Source of the DNA: G963665185 sp963665185
GTDB taxonomy: Bacteria; Desulfobacterota; Desulfovibrionia; Desulfovibrionales; Desulfovibrionaceae
Length of the DNA stretch: 64,000 nt
NCBI GenBank assembly: GCA_963665185.2
Contig: CAXXPO010000008.1
Location: 62,001 to 126,000 of the forward strand
Direction of reading: 5' to 3'
This document shows positions 34,751-43,546 of this stretch, piece by piece (positions within the stretch are counted from its first letter, which is position 1; each line of letters opens with the position of its first letter). Below the pieces are notes generated by a model. The model made no database searches and had not been told where the DNA came from. It was given only the letters and a program-made list of their open reading frames with translations. The position numbers were made by a program, and so were the translations under genes.

Positions 34751-35746
34751 TCACACCCATCCCCTGGCGGCCAGCTCAAGAATGGCCTCCTGCTGGCGGG
34801 CGAGGGAGTAGTGGTGCACGGTTGTCCGGGCGTTGTCCAGTGCGCTCGCAAGCTGTGCGGGCCTGGTTTCCATCCAGGAAATGGCCTTGTCCAGGCAAAG
34901 CACGGCCGCGGGCACGTCGGCGTCGGCAGTGACCAGGGCGTTCCCCTGCCAGGAAACCGGGCGCAACGGCCACCAGGGGCGGAAGGCTGTCGGCGCGTCG
35001 TCTGCCTGGCGCAGGTAGTCCCAGCCGCCGAAGCCGCTGAAACCGACATAGAGACAGCCGCTTGCCAGGGCTTCGAGCGGGGGCAGGGGGCAGCCTTCGG
35101 GAAAGCCCGTGCCGAGAAAGATATGGCAGGAGGCCAGGGTCTCCGCCACCTGGGTCGCAGTCATGCCGTGGATGGGGACGAACTGCACGGGCGGCTTGGC
35201 ATGGCGGCGGGCGGTGACGCCCTGGTGAATCTGGTCGGCCAGTGCCTTGTTCTTGCGCGGCATATAGGCGATGCGCACGGGACCGCAGCTTTTTTGCGCG
35301 GGCGGCCTGAACAGGGAAAGATCGATGCCGGGGCGCAGGACGGGCGGGTTGTGGCCCGTGGTTTCTCGGATATACCAGCGCACCGGGTCGGAAACCGCCA
35401 GAAAGGAGACGGGCAGGGAACGCCAGTCGATATTTTCCGGCAGGCTGGAAAAAAGATAGGCCCAGTTTTGCACGTAGACCACGCAGCGGGCCTTGGCCTG
35501 CAAGCCGGGGGTGAGGGCGTTGACCCAGCCTTCGGGCACGAGCCAGGTGTCTTGGGACCGCAAATCGAGGTCGTCCCAGGCGCACACGGGAATGTCGTCC
35601 ACCCCCTGCGGCTGCCATGTGCCGGGTTCCCGCGGCACGAGAAAGGCGGGAAAGCCGTTTTCATGCAGGCATTGGGCGATCTGGTAGAGCACGGCCACGC
35701 CGCCGGTGGGTTTGCGCACGGGCGGCAGGAAGATGAAGGTTCTCAT
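34751..35746 (-). CDS. GT-B type glycosyltransferase, 331 aa
   Basis: The ATG at 35746 follows AAGGATTCGCC and overlaps the stop of the DUF3431 gene by four bases (ATGA). The product begins MRTFIFLPPVRKPTGGVAVLYQIA, a typical GT4 donor-domain start with glycine loop. The C-terminal half has FLGTGFPEGCPLPPLEALASGCLYVGFSG, equivalent to the GT4 E-x7-E/nucleotide-sugar loop. It is probably cytoplasmic and transfers a sugar onto surface polysaccharide or protein. Coupled translation with the DUF3431 gene suggests the same pathway. Confidence 0.82.
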   Translation of the reverse strand: MRTFIFLPPVRKPTGGVAVLYQIAQCLHENGFPAFLVPREPGTWQPQGVDDIPVCAWDDLDLRSQDTWLVPEGWVNALTPGLQAKARCVVYVQNWAYLFSSLPENIDWRSLPVSFLAVSDPVRWYIRETTGHNPPVLRPGIDLSLFRPPAQKSCGPVRIAYMPRKNKALADQIHQGVTARRHAKPPVQFVPIHGMTATQVAETLASCHIFLGTGFPEGCPLPPLEALASGCLYVGFSGFGGWDYLRQADDAPTAFRPWWPLRPVSWQGNALVTADADVPAAVLCLDKAISWMETRPAQLASALDNARTTVHHYSLARQQEAILELAARGWV

Positions 35747-36462
35747 GGCGAATCCTTTGGGGACGCGTCCTTGCACGACGGACTGTCGGGATAGTCGTTG
35801 CGGTTGAGGGGGGCGTAGCCGTTGAAGACGATATACCAGAGGCGTTCCATGGCGTGGCCGGTGTTGGCGGCGTCGTGCGGGTCGGCCAGGATGAGTTCCA
35901 TGGCCTTGCGGTACAACCCGGCGGGTCGGGCCAGGATGCGTTCCCGCGAGACCATGAGCAGTCCGGCCGGGGCGCGGGTATGGAAGGATTTCGGGACAGG
36001 TCCGGCAAAAAGGCCGGCGTAGGTTGCGGCCACCGGGATGTCGCGTCCCCAGCCCGCCCATTTTCCCCGGTGCTCCGGGTCGCGCAGATGGTGGGGGTTG
36101 CCCTGGCCGTCGCAGCGGATGGCGTAATAGGCCAGCCCCTTGAACCGGACATTGCGCCGGGCCAGATCCAGAATGGTCCGGCGCAGGCTGTCCGGGGTCG
36201 CACCCTCGTCCATGTGGAAGAACGGCGCCCCCTGGAGAAACACGGTATAGTCCGGAAAATCCGGGTAACGGGACAGAATGTGGTGCAGGTAGGTATGCGA
36301 TTCGCGTCCGACATTGGGCAGGGGGGTGACGGCCGGGGCGGCGGACAGGAGGGCGCCCTGCCCGCCCGACTTGTCGTACACGCACGCGGGCAAGCCTGTC
36401 TGGGCGACCCAGGAGATGTCTTCCGCGTAGCGGGCGATGACCAGTTCGATTGTTCCGTCCAT
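35743..36462 (-). CDS. DUF3431-type protein, putative glycan-related
   Basis: A 239-residue product from the ATG at 36462. The longer open frame upstream (to 36873) reads through a repeat and the antisense of the 3D-domain gene. The front, IELVIARYAEDISWV, and PDYTVFLQGAPFFH, with HMDEG and the later aromatic-rich AGWGRDIPVAATYAGLFAG, match DUF3431, which is found in fungi and scattered bacteria beside glycosyltransferases. The ribosome-binding site is weak. Its stop overlaps the start of the downstream glycosyltransferase. Function unknown; a transferase role is inferred from the VxRYxED opening and context. Confidence 0.7.
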   Translation of the reverse strand: MDGTIELVIARYAEDISWVAQTGLPACVYDKSGGQGALLSAAPAVTPLPNVGRESHTYLHHILSRYPDFPDYTVFLQGAPFFHMDEGATPDSLRRTILDLARRNVRFKGLAYYAIRCDGQGNPHHLRDPEHRGKWAGWGRDIPVAATYAGLFAGPVPKSFHTRAPAGLLMVSRERILARPAGLYRKAMELILADPHDAANTGHAMERLWYIVFNGYAPLNRNDYPDSPSCKDASPKDSP

Positions 36463-36590
36463 GGAGCGAGTATGCCACTGGCGGCAGCGCAGGACAAGGA
36501 CCCCTGAAACGCGGACAGACTTCCTTTGCCACACCTTTTCCCGGCAGCGGGCGGTGTTGGCGTAAAGGCCGGAGTATGGCAAAAGAGCTC

Positions 36591-36738
36591 TCCCGCGTTT
36601 TTCAACCGACCTTGCAGGCAGTTCAAAAACGCGGGAGAGCCAGGCGCAAGAAAGAAACAAGGACGACGCGTTTTGATACGCCAGGGTTTGTTTCTTTTGC
36701 GGCAACACGGCTGTCGCGTGTTTTTCAACCGTCTGCCA
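36591..36738. mobile_element. Second, compound MITE-like repeat copy
   Basis: Starts with CTCCCGCGTTTTTCAAC and its mirror GTTCAAAAACGCGGGAG (36591-36638), then continues with GGCGCAAGAAA, GTTTTGATACGC, GGGTTTG and TTTCTTTTGCGGCAACACGG, and ends GTTTTTCAACCGTCTGCC. The internal order equals the element at 31939-32074. It lies immediately upstream of the 3D-domain gene, whose AGGAG ribosome-binding site begins at its right edge. Confidence 0.55.
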
Positions 36739-36748
36739 GGAGATGCCC

Positions 36749-37177
36749 ATGCGGATGTCCCCACCATTGCCCCTTTGGTGTCTGATTATCGCCCTGCTGC
36801 CGGGAGCCGTTCCGGCCCTGGCCTGGCACCCGCCTTCCGGCCAGGGATGGAAATCCATGACCGTGACGGCCACGGCCTATTGTTCCTACAGGGACCAGAC
36901 CAGCGGCCATCCGTTCCTGGGGGCCTGGGACGACCGCCTGGAACCGGGCATGAAGGCCATTGCCGTATCCCGCGATCTGCTCCCCCTGGGGCTGGACCAC
37001 GATACCCCCGTTCGCATCGAAGGGCTTGCGGGAGAATACCGCGTGCTGGACAAGATGAACGCGAAGTGGCGCAAACGGATTGACGTGTATTACGGACGTG
37101 ATGAAAAGGGCGCGCTCGAATGGGGAAAACGCAAGGTGAAAATCTACTGGAAGCCCGAAGCGTCCCCGGCCAACTGA
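36749..37177 (+). CDS. Secreted 3D-domain protein, 142 aa
   Basis: Of three close ATGs (36743, 36749, 36755) the one at 36749 has AGGAG at the right distance. A signal peptide (PPLPLWCLIIALLPGAVPALA) precedes the mature protein. The 3D domain follows: MTVTATAYCS, then GMKAIAVSRDLLPLGLD, VRIEGLAGEYRVLDKM and RIDVYYGRD, with the three conserved aspartates that name the domain. It is the double-psi beta-barrel fold of MltA/YuiC-type lytic transglycosylases, so a periplasmic peptidoglycan role is likely, although the protein is short for a full enzyme. Confidence 0.82.
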   Translation: MRMSPPLPLWCLIIALLPGAVPALAWHPPSGQGWKSMTVTATAYCSYRDQTSGHPFLGAWDDRLEPGMKAIAVSRDLLPLGLDHDTPVRIEGLAGEYRVLDKMNAKWRKRIDVYYGRDEKGALEWGKRKVKIYWKPEASPAN

Positions 37178-37180
37178 TTT

Positions 37181-38074
37181 CTACGGCTGCTCCAGCAGGT
37201 GCCGGGCCTGTTTTTCCAGGGCCTTGCCGAAGCGGTCCAGCAGAGCGGATTCCAGGTTCCAGCAATGCCAGTACAGGCCGATGCGCTGGGCGAAATCCGG
37301 GGCAAGGTCCACCATGCGGCCCGCCTCCAGATGCTCCTGGCTCTGACGGTCCGGGACCATGCCGCAGCCCGCGCCGGAGAGCACGAAATCCACATAGCTT
37401 TCGGACGAGGGCACATAGTGGGCCGGCGCCTCGGGCTGCCGCCCTTCGAACATCTGCCGGAACAGGGCTTCATGCACCTTGTCCTTGCGGTTGAAAAGCA
37501 GGATGGGCGCCTTGGACAGGGCCTCCAGACTCGGCCCGCCGGGAAGATAGGCGGCCGCGTATTCGGGCGAGGCCACCAGACGGTAGGTCATGGACCCCAG
37601 ACGCTGCACGCGGCAGCCTTTGAATTCTTCGGCACGGGAGCTCACGCATCCCAGAACCTCGCCGTCGCGCAACAGATTGTGGGTCTGGTCCTGATCATCC
37701 ACACGCAGGTCCAGCAGAACCTTTTCCCGCAGCACAAACTCCCGCATGGCCTCGTGAAACCAGATGGACAACGAGTCGGCATTGATGCCGATGGGCAAAG
37801 GGGAAAAGCCCTCGTCCGCGTCGGGGAAAAGCGCGGTCTGCAGGTCGCTTTCCAGGCGTGCGACCTGGGCATGGTGCCGCAGCACCAGCTTGCCCGGCTC
37901 GGTGGGCCGGGGCGGAACGGAACGGATGAGCAGCAGCCTGCCCGCCCGGTCCTCGGCGGCCCGGATACGCTGCGACACGGCGGACTGGGTGATGTGCAGG
38001 CTTGCCGCGGCTTTTTCAAAGCTTCCTTCGCGCACCACGGCGGCCAATGCTTCAATGCCTTTGTAGTCGAACAT
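37181..38074 (-). CDS. argP: LysR-family regulator, ArgP/LysG type
   Basis: A 297-residue LysR protein. The N-terminal HTH, FDYKGIEALAAVVREGSFEKAAASLHITQSAVSQRIRAAED, is typical of ArgP (IciA) and LysG. These regulators bind lysine or arginine and activate a divergent amino-acid exporter, which is exactly the arrangement here with the LysE/ArgO-type gene at 38231. The 156-bp intergenic region contains ATTAG-N5-CTAAT (38083-38097), a LysR-type box. The effector-binding domain is full length. Confidence 0.9.
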   Translation of the reverse strand: MFDYKGIEALAAVVREGSFEKAAASLHITQSAVSQRIRAAEDRAGRLLLIRSVPPRPTEPGKLVLRHHAQVARLESDLQTALFPDADEGFSPLPIGINADSLSIWFHEAMREFVLREKVLLDLRVDDQDQTHNLLRDGEVLGCVSSRAEEFKGCRVQRLGSMTYRLVASPEYAAAYLPGGPSLEALSKAPILLFNRKDKVHEALFRQMFEGRQPEAPAHYVPSSESYVDFVLSGAGCGMVPDRQSQEHLEAGRMVDLAPDFAQRIGLYWHCWNLESALLDRFGKALEKQARHLLEQP

Positions 38075-38082
38075 CCTCTGTT

Positions 38083-38097
38083 ATTAGCAAAACTAAT
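38083..38097. promoter_or_regulatory. LysR-type binding box between argP and argO
   Basis: Inverted repeat ATTAG-CAAAA-CTAAT, a T-N11-A motif, 9 bp upstream of the argP ATG in the divergent promoter region. Candidate ArgP recognition site. Confidence 0.55.
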
Positions 38098-38230
38098 TCA
38101 TATTGAAAATCATTCATTTCACTTCTTTTCACCCCAGTGCTATTCCTGATCCCGACCTGATCATCCGACACCAACATCCGTCCCGAATGTTCCGGCAAAA
38201 GCGGGCAGGGGCGGGCTCAGGAGATACACC

Positions 38231-38851
38231 ATGTTCGCGGAACTCGCCCAGGGATTCGGAACCGGCTGCGGCCTCATCATCGCCATAGGCGCGCAAAACG
38301 CCTATGTGCTGACCCAGAGCATCAAACGGGAACACCATCTGGCCATCGCCCTGATCTGCAGCCTGTGCGACGCCGTGCTCATCAGCGCGGGCGTGGCAGG
38401 GCTGGGAGCGATCATCGCCAACTCCGAGATGCTGCGCACCCTGGCCGGATGGGGCGGGGCCGCGTTTCTGTTCTGGTACGGAATCAACTCGTTCCGCTCG
38501 GCCCTGAACGGCCAGTCCGGCCTGCAAGCCGAAAACGGTACGGCACGTCCCCTCAGGGCGGCCGTCGCCTTCACCCTGGCCGTCACCCTGCTCAACCCGC
38601 ACGTGTATGTGGATACCGTGGTCCTGCTGGGCGGCATCAGCGCGCAATTCGCAGGACAGGAACGGTACGTGTTCGGCGCGGGCGCGATTCTGGCCTCGTT
38701 CGTCTGGTTCTTCTCCCTCAGCCTGGGCGGACGCCTTCTGGCCCCGGTGCTTTCCAGCCCCAGGGCATGGCGCTTCATGGACACGGCCATCGGCTGCATC
38801 ATGTGGCTTGTGGCCGCGGGACTCATATTCCATACCATGAGGCAGCCATAA
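38231..38851 (+). CDS. argO: LysE/ArgO family amino-acid exporter
   Basis: A 206-residue inner-membrane protein with six predicted helices. The N-terminus GFGTGCGLIIAIGAQNAYVL is the LysE/ArgO hallmark, and VTLLNPHVYVDTVVLLG is the conserved NPxxYxD segment. Members export basic amino acids (lysine, arginine or the toxic analogue canavanine). The divergent ArgP-type regulator supports this role; ArgO versus LysE specificity cannot be told apart by sequence alone. Confidence 0.93.
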   Translation: MFAELAQGFGTGCGLIIAIGAQNAYVLTQSIKREHHLAIALICSLCDAVLISAGVAGLGAIIANSEMLRTLAGWGGAAFLFWYGINSFRSALNGQSGLQAENGTARPLRAAVAFTLAVTLLNPHVYVDTVVLLGGISAQFAGQERYVFGAGAILASFVWFFSLSLGGRLLAPVLSSPRAWRFMDTAIGCIMWLVAAGLIFHTMRQP

Positions 38852-39068
38852 GGCAGCAGGACGGTCCGCCTTTTCTGCTGTCGCGCCCCGCCCCCCCTTG
38901 TTTCCCGGCTTGCATGTTGACCGGAAGCAGGATACGTAAAATTAGTAAAGACTCGGCAAGTGATTTTGCCGACCTGTGAATACACAAGGGGGGGTGGCAC
39001 AGGAACAGAATGCACAAAACAGCTGGTCCGTCCGGCTGGTTGTGCTTCTTTTTTGTACCGGATACCGC

Positions 39069-40610
39069 ATGTCAGCAAATTTCGAACACAACCAGCTGCG
39101 CAAGGCACACAGGCTGGAAGTTCCCGTCGATGTGGAAATTGAAGGATACCGGTTGCAGGTCAAGGATTGGTCCGTGGAAGGATTCCGGGCCGAAATGCCG
39201 GAATCTGTCGCAGGAAAGACGTGCCCCCTGGTCGAAGGCTGGACGGGCACGGTGGTTTTTCGCATGCCCATGCGCGGGGCGGATATCGCCGTTCCCCTGC
39301 AAGCCCGGCTGGCCCGCCGCTACAACGGGGACGCCGGCTTTTCCTTCACGGACAAGGACACTTCCAAACGCGCCGCCCTGACATCCTACATGCGCGCCGC
39401 CCTCACGGGCAAACTCGACGACTTCGATTCCATCATCCTGGACGTGGAATCCGCATCCCACGGCCTTCCGGCCGGCGATCCGCTGGACCGGAAGCCCTCC
39501 GTAGCGCTCAAGCGCTCCTTCCACACGCGCATCATCATGTACACCATGGCTGTGGCCGCACTTGCCGCTCTCGGGGTGTGGCTCAGCGGATTCGCCCTTG
39601 GCCGTTTTTCCAGCGATACCGCATACATCACCTCCCCCCTTGTGGAATGCGCCCCGGCCGTCAGCGGTATTCTCGGCGAGATCAGGGTGGCCGAGGGTGA
39701 ACATGTGCAGCGCAACCAGCTTCTTTTCACCATAGAGGACAAGCGGCTGTTGCGGACCATCGAAAGCCGCCGGGCGGAACTGGACCGCATCCGGCAGGAG
39801 GTCGGCCTGGCCGAAGCCCGGCTCGGCGAAGAACAGACCGCCTATTCCCTGTACAAGGACGCGGCCAAACGCGACATCCAAAAGTCGCTTTCCCAGCTTC
39901 GCAAGGTCCAGGCCCAACTCGATTTCGCCAGAAAGGAGGCCGCCCGGACACGGGCGCTTCTGGACCAGCAGGCCATCAGCCGCTCCCTGCACGATTCCAA
40001 CATCCGACGGGTCCAGGAACTCGAAGCCGAAAAGAACGGCCTGGAAGAGGCGGTTTCCTTTGGCCGTTCCAACATCCTCGCCTCGGAAAAAGGCAAATAC
40101 CTGGGCAACGGCAAGGCGCAGGGAAATATCCTCAGCCTGGAGTCGCAGGTGCAGATAAAGCTTCTGGACCTGCACCAGGCGGAACTGGCCTTGTCCCAGG
40201 CCACCAACGAGCTGGCCGACTCCCGGAGCGTGGCTCCGGTGGACGGCGTGGTCTACGACATCAGCGCCACCAACGGAAGCTACGTGGCACAGGGAAAACC
40301 CATTGTCCGGCTGCTGCCAGACAAGGGGAAGCGCGAGGTCACGGCCTGGTTTTCCCCCTCCAGGGCGCAATACCTCAAGCCCGGCATGGCCGTGCAGGTC
40401 TTCCTGACCACCCAGCGCAAATACGTGCCCGGCACGGTGCAGACCATCGGCCTGCCCACGGTGCGGCCCGGCAGCGACGCACCCCGCCGCGTGCCCGTGG
40501 AAATCCGCATGCAGGGCGGCGAAGCCGTCATGCCCGGCACGTCGGCCATGGTCTTCGTGAAAACCAACCTGCTCGACATCCTGAGCGTACGTTTCGGAAT
40601 AGATTCGTGA
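39069..40610 (+). CDS. PilZ-HlyD inner-membrane protein, Alg44-like c-di-GMP receptor
   Basis: A 513-residue protein with the architecture of Pseudomonas Alg44. A cytoplasmic PilZ domain has RKAHR (R11, R15) and DWSVEG (D33, S35, G38), the complete c-di-GMP signature. A single membrane helix lies at about 155-178. A periplasmic HlyD-type stretch follows, with a lipoyl-like first half (CAPAVSGILGEIRVAEGEHVQRNQ), a long coiled coil (about 215-350) and the second half RSVAPVDGVVYDISATNGSYV. In alginate systems Alg44 turns on the synthase when c-di-GMP binds and links it to the envelope. Its stop overlaps the GTG start of the Alg8-like gene. The start is uncertain: a GTG at 38976 is in frame, but the ATG at 39069 fits the PilZ boundary. 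Confidence 0.85.
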   Translation: MSANFEHNQLRKAHRLEVPVDVEIEGYRLQVKDWSVEGFRAEMPESVAGKTCPLVEGWTGTVVFRMPMRGADIAVPLQARLARRYNGDAGFSFTDKDTSKRAALTSYMRAALTGKLDDFDSIILDVESASHGLPAGDPLDRKPSVALKRSFHTRIIMYTMAVAALAALGVWLSGFALGRFSSDTAYITSPLVECAPAVSGILGEIRVAEGEHVQRNQLLFTIEDKRLLRTIESRRAELDRIRQEVGLAEARLGEEQTAYSLYKDAAKRDIQKSLSQLRKVQAQLDFARKEAARTRALLDQQAISRSLHDSNIRRVQELEAEKNGLEEAVSFGRSNILASEKGKYLGNGKAQGNILSLESQVQIKLLDLHQAELALSQATNELADSRSVAPVDGVVYDISATNGSYVAQGKPIVRLLPDKGKREVTAWFSPSRAQYLKPGMAVQVFLTTQRKYVPGTVQTIGLPTVRPGSDAPRRVPVEIRMQGGEAVMPGTSAMVFVKTNLLDILSVRFGIDS

Positions 40611-43330
40611 GGCCCAGGGGCACCACATCCATTTTCAAGGCGGTCGTCCGCTCCCTTCCCGCCACGCTGTTCTATCTTGCGCTGGCCTTCGGCCTGCTTG
40701 CCGCCATGCCCGACGACGTCTGGTACCTGTGGGAGCGCGGAGCATACACCTTCGGACTGTTCGGCCTGTGGCGCTACAGCTGGCAGTTCGTCCACCTGGT
40801 GCGCCACTGGATCTACATGAGGCGCGTCTATCCGCGCCTGCGCGCCCGTGCGGACGCCCATCCCGCGCCCTGGCCCCGGCACATCTACGTGGTGGTTCCC
40901 TCCTTCCGGGAACGGCCCGAGATATCCGAGCAGGTCTTCCGGTCCGTGGTCCGCGAACTGGCCGCCACGCCCTGCCAGGGAACCATCATCGCCAACGTGG
41001 GTTCGCAGGAGGAAATGACCCTGATCACCGGCATTGTCCGCTCCGAACCCGGAGCGGACAACGTGGAACTGGTGCTCATGCAGCAAAAGCACGGCAAGCG
41101 CCGCGCCATTGGCCATGCCCTGCGGACCGTGGCCCGGCTGGCCAACGATCCCTTCCGCCATCATGCGGACATGGACGACGACCTCTGCATCCTCATGGAC
41201 GGCGATTCCGTGCTCGGTAACGGGACCCTTGCCAAATGCGCCCCGCTCTTCGCCACCAATCCGCGCCTGGGCGCCGTGACCACGCACAACAGCCCGCTGA
41301 CCCTGCACGCCAACACGGTCATGCACGACTGGTACAACCTGAAGTTCGCCCAGCGCCACCACGTATTCGCTTCGCACAGCCTCTCGCGCCGGGTGCTCAC
41401 GCTCACGGGCCGGTACAGCATGTTCCGCATGCGCTCCATCATGACCGAGGAATTCATCGGCACCGTGGAAAACGACCATGTGGAACATTGGCTGTTCGGC
41501 CACATTCCGTTCCTCATGGGCGACGACAAGAGCACCTGGTACGTGCTTCTGCGCGAGGGCTGGGAAATGCTCTATGTGCCCGACGCCACGGTCTGGGCCG
41601 TGGAGGACCGCAACTCCGAATTTCTGCGGACCAGCCTTTCGCTCATGCACCGCTGGTTCGGCAACATGCTGCGCAACAACGGCCGCGCCCTGGCCATCGG
41701 CCCCAAGCCCATGGGCGGTTTCATCTGGTGGTGCGTCCTGGACCAGCGGTTCACGGTCTGGACCCCCCTGGTCGGCCCCATGTGCGCCGTCATGCTCGCC
41801 ATGAGCCACTCCGTATATTATCTTCTGTTCTACGCGGTATGGGTCATCTTCACCCGCCTGATCATGCTCTGGTTCTACGTCCTGGAAGGGTCGGCCTTCC
41901 AGCTCGGCCACCTGCCCCTCATGCTCTACGGCCAATGGGTGGGCAGCTTCATCAAGATCCGCTGCCTGCACAACCTGGCGAAGCAACGCTGGAACAAGGG
42001 CGGCTCCAGCCGCGAAGTCCGGGCGCAGAGCGGATGGCGCAGCACGGCGAGAGTGTTCATGGCACTGAATATCTCCTTCTTTGTCCTGCTTTTCAGCCTT
42101 GCCAGCGGCGCGTTGCCCCTGGCGCTGCACGGCTTTGGCCGGGCCGACGCACAGCCCCCGGCCCCGATTTCCAGAACGCAGCCTCTGCGGCCCGATGCCA
42201 TCACCATCCGGCTGGACGACATCGCACCGGGCCAGGACATCAGCCGGGCCATCCAGACGGCCCTGGACGCGCACAACGCGACCGAAGCCGCCTCGGAAAA
42301 ACGTCTCCCCCCCCTGCGCATCCACCTGCCGGCAGGACTCTACAGGCTCGACACCCCCGTGCGCATCGGCCGTTCCGACGTCACCATCCAAGGTGCTGGG
42401 CGGGAAAAGACATTCCTCGTCTCCACGGCAAAATCAGACCCCGAGACCAACGAACAGGCCTTGTTCTTCATCCGTGGCAGCCGGGGCCCCCTGCAACACC
42501 CCCTGTCCGCCGCGGTACAGGCCGGAACCCGCGTCCTGCCCATACCGGGCTGGCCGTCTTCCGGCGGCCCCAAGGACCCCCGAAGCGCCCGCTTCCTGTG
42601 GCTGTCCGCCCCCAACACGCCGGAATTCCTGGACTCCATCGGGGATACGGTCTGGCGCAAAGCCTCGCCCCAACTGCGACAACGCTTCTACCACGTCGTG
42701 GACAGCGGCGAGGACTACGTCATCATCGCCCGGCCCCTGGACATCGACCTGCCCGCAGGAACCACGACCAGCGCCCCCCGCATGCTTTCCAACATCCATC
42801 TGCTCGACTTCGCCCTGGAGCAGAAAATTCCCGGGCGCAGACCGCCCTCGCCACGCGACTACGCCAACACCGCCCCGGACTACGCCATGGACGGCGTGCG
42901 CTTCCAATGGGCGGCCGACTGCACCGCAAGCAACCTGGCCATCATCAACGCGGGCAGACACCCCCTTGTCTTCGACCGCGCCCTGGACTGCACGGCCACC
43001 AACCTGCTCATCGACGGCGCCTGGAACAAAGGCAGGGAGGGCAACGGCTACGTCCGCTTCGCCCGCTCCTTCGGCTGCTCCCTGAACGACAGCATCGTCC
43101 GCCACGTCCGCCACCTCGTTTTCCAATGGAGCGCCGCGGACAACACCGTGAGCAACAGCACCCTGGAAACGGACGTGAACTTCCACGGCGGATTCTCCAG
43201 CCGGAACACGGTAACGGACTGCGTCATCAACCCGCCCGCCTCCCACAAGTGGGGGAAGGTGACCCGCATGCCCGAGGGCGGCGGCCATTGGGCCTCTCCG
43301 GACGGGCCGGGCAATGAAATCGTCGAGTGA
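40607..43330 (+). CDS. Alg8-like GT2 polysaccharide synthase fused to a C-terminal beta-helix domain
   Basis: A 907-residue protein with a GTG start overlapping the upstream stop (GTGA). Residues 1-480 are an Alg8-type processive GT2: two N-terminal helices, VVVPSFRER, the DGDS metal site (D198/D200), KFAQRHHVFASHSLSRRVLTLTGRYSMFR, VENDHVEHW (D290), GDDKSTW and LMHRWFGNMLRNNGRAL, the QxxRW-equivalent loop that has L rather than Q in Alg8 too. A further helix (about 483-511) leads to residues 525-907: IHLPAGLYRLDTPVRIG, VTIQGAGREKTFL, DGVRFQWAADCTASNLAIINAG, DGAWNKGREGNGYVRFARS and NFHGGFSSRNTVTDC. These are the ladder-like repeats of pectate-lyase-type right-handed beta-helices, probably periplasmic. 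Alg8 itself has no such domain; the AlgG DPHD catalytic motif is absent. Confidence 0.85.
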   Translation: MRPRGTTSIFKAVVRSLPATLFYLALAFGLLAAMPDDVWYLWERGAYTFGLFGLWRYSWQFVHLVRHWIYMRRVYPRLRARADAHPAPWPRHIYVVVPSFRERPEISEQVFRSVVRELAATPCQGTIIANVGSQEEMTLITGIVRSEPGADNVELVLMQQKHGKRRAIGHALRTVARLANDPFRHHADMDDDLCILMDGDSVLGNGTLAKCAPLFATNPRLGAVTTHNSPLTLHANTVMHDWYNLKFAQRHHVFASHSLSRRVLTLTGRYSMFRMRSIMTEEFIGTVENDHVEHWLFGHIPFLMGDDKSTWYVLLREGWEMLYVPDATVWAVEDRNSEFLRTSLSLMHRWFGNMLRNNGRALAIGPKPMGGFIWWCVLDQRFTVWTPLVGPMCAVMLAMSHSVYYLLFYAVWVIFTRLIMLWFYVLEGSAFQLGHLPLMLYGQWVGSFIKIRCLHNLAKQRWNKGGSSREVRAQSGWRSTARVFMALNISFFVLLFSLASGALPLALHGFGRADAQPPAPISRTQPLRPDAITIRLDDIAPGQDISRAIQTALDAHNATEAASEKRLPPLRIHLPAGLYRLDTPVRIGRSDVTIQGAGREKTFLVSTAKSDPETNEQALFFIRGSRGPLQHPLSAAVQAGTRVLPIPGWPSSGGPKDPRSARFLWLSAPNTPEFLDSIGDTVWRKASPQLRQRFYHVVDSGEDYVIIARPLDIDLPAGTTTSAPRMLSNIHLLDFALEQKIPGRRPPSPRDYANTAPDYAMDGVRFQWAADCTASNLAIINAGRHPLVFDRALDCTATNLLIDGAWNKGREGNGYVRFARSFGCSLNDSIVRHVRHLVFQWSAADNTVSNSTLETDVNFHGGFSSRNTVTDCVINPPASHKWGKVTRMPEGGGHWASPDGPGNEIVE

Positions 43331-43390
43331 CCGGATCATATCGATTTCATAAGCAATCCCATATTTCCACCCCCCCTTGAAACGGCCGCC

Positions 43391-43457
43391 CGTGAAACGA
43401 ATTCCGGCCCGGACAGGCGAGCGCAGCTTGCCTGTCCGGGCCGGAATTCGTTTCACG
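43391..43457. repeat. Perfect 28-bp-arm hairpin with GCGCAGCTT loop, copy 2
   Basis: Arms CGTGAAACGAATTCCGGCCC... are exactly complementary. The 11-base loop GAGCGCAGCTT contains the same nonamer as 8036-8089, and the same GCAATGC follows. It sits 60 bp after the Alg8-like gene stop. Confidence 0.7.
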
Positions 43458-43471
43458 CAATGCAGGGGTTC

Positions 43472-43546
43472 GGGGGGGATCATCCCCCCCGGCCGCCGGA
43501 GGCATCTTCTTCGTCTTCTGCTTCCCCGGCCGCCGGAGGCAATCTT
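43472..43546. repeat. GGGGGGGATCATCCCCCCC palindrome and CCGGCCGCCGGAGGCA direct repeats
   Basis: The palindrome (43472-43490) is the ATCAT version of the CCGGGGGATGATCCCCCGG family. It is followed by two direct copies of CCCCGGCCGCCGGAGGCA, about 40 bp apart, just before the mazG stop. Confidence 0.55.

Noticed and set aside
34751..36532. 593-residue minus-strand frame suggesting one fused glycosyltransferase
   Set aside because: Only the part from 35746 has glycosyltransferase sequence; upstream, the coding frame is the DUF3431 gene, which overlaps by four bases.
39001..39068. Upstream extension of the Alg44-like protein from a GTG at 38976
   Set aside because: The extra 31 residues contain a hydrophobic stretch not expected before a cytoplasmic PilZ domain; the ATG at 39069 fits the family boundary better, though no strong ribosome-binding site settles it.
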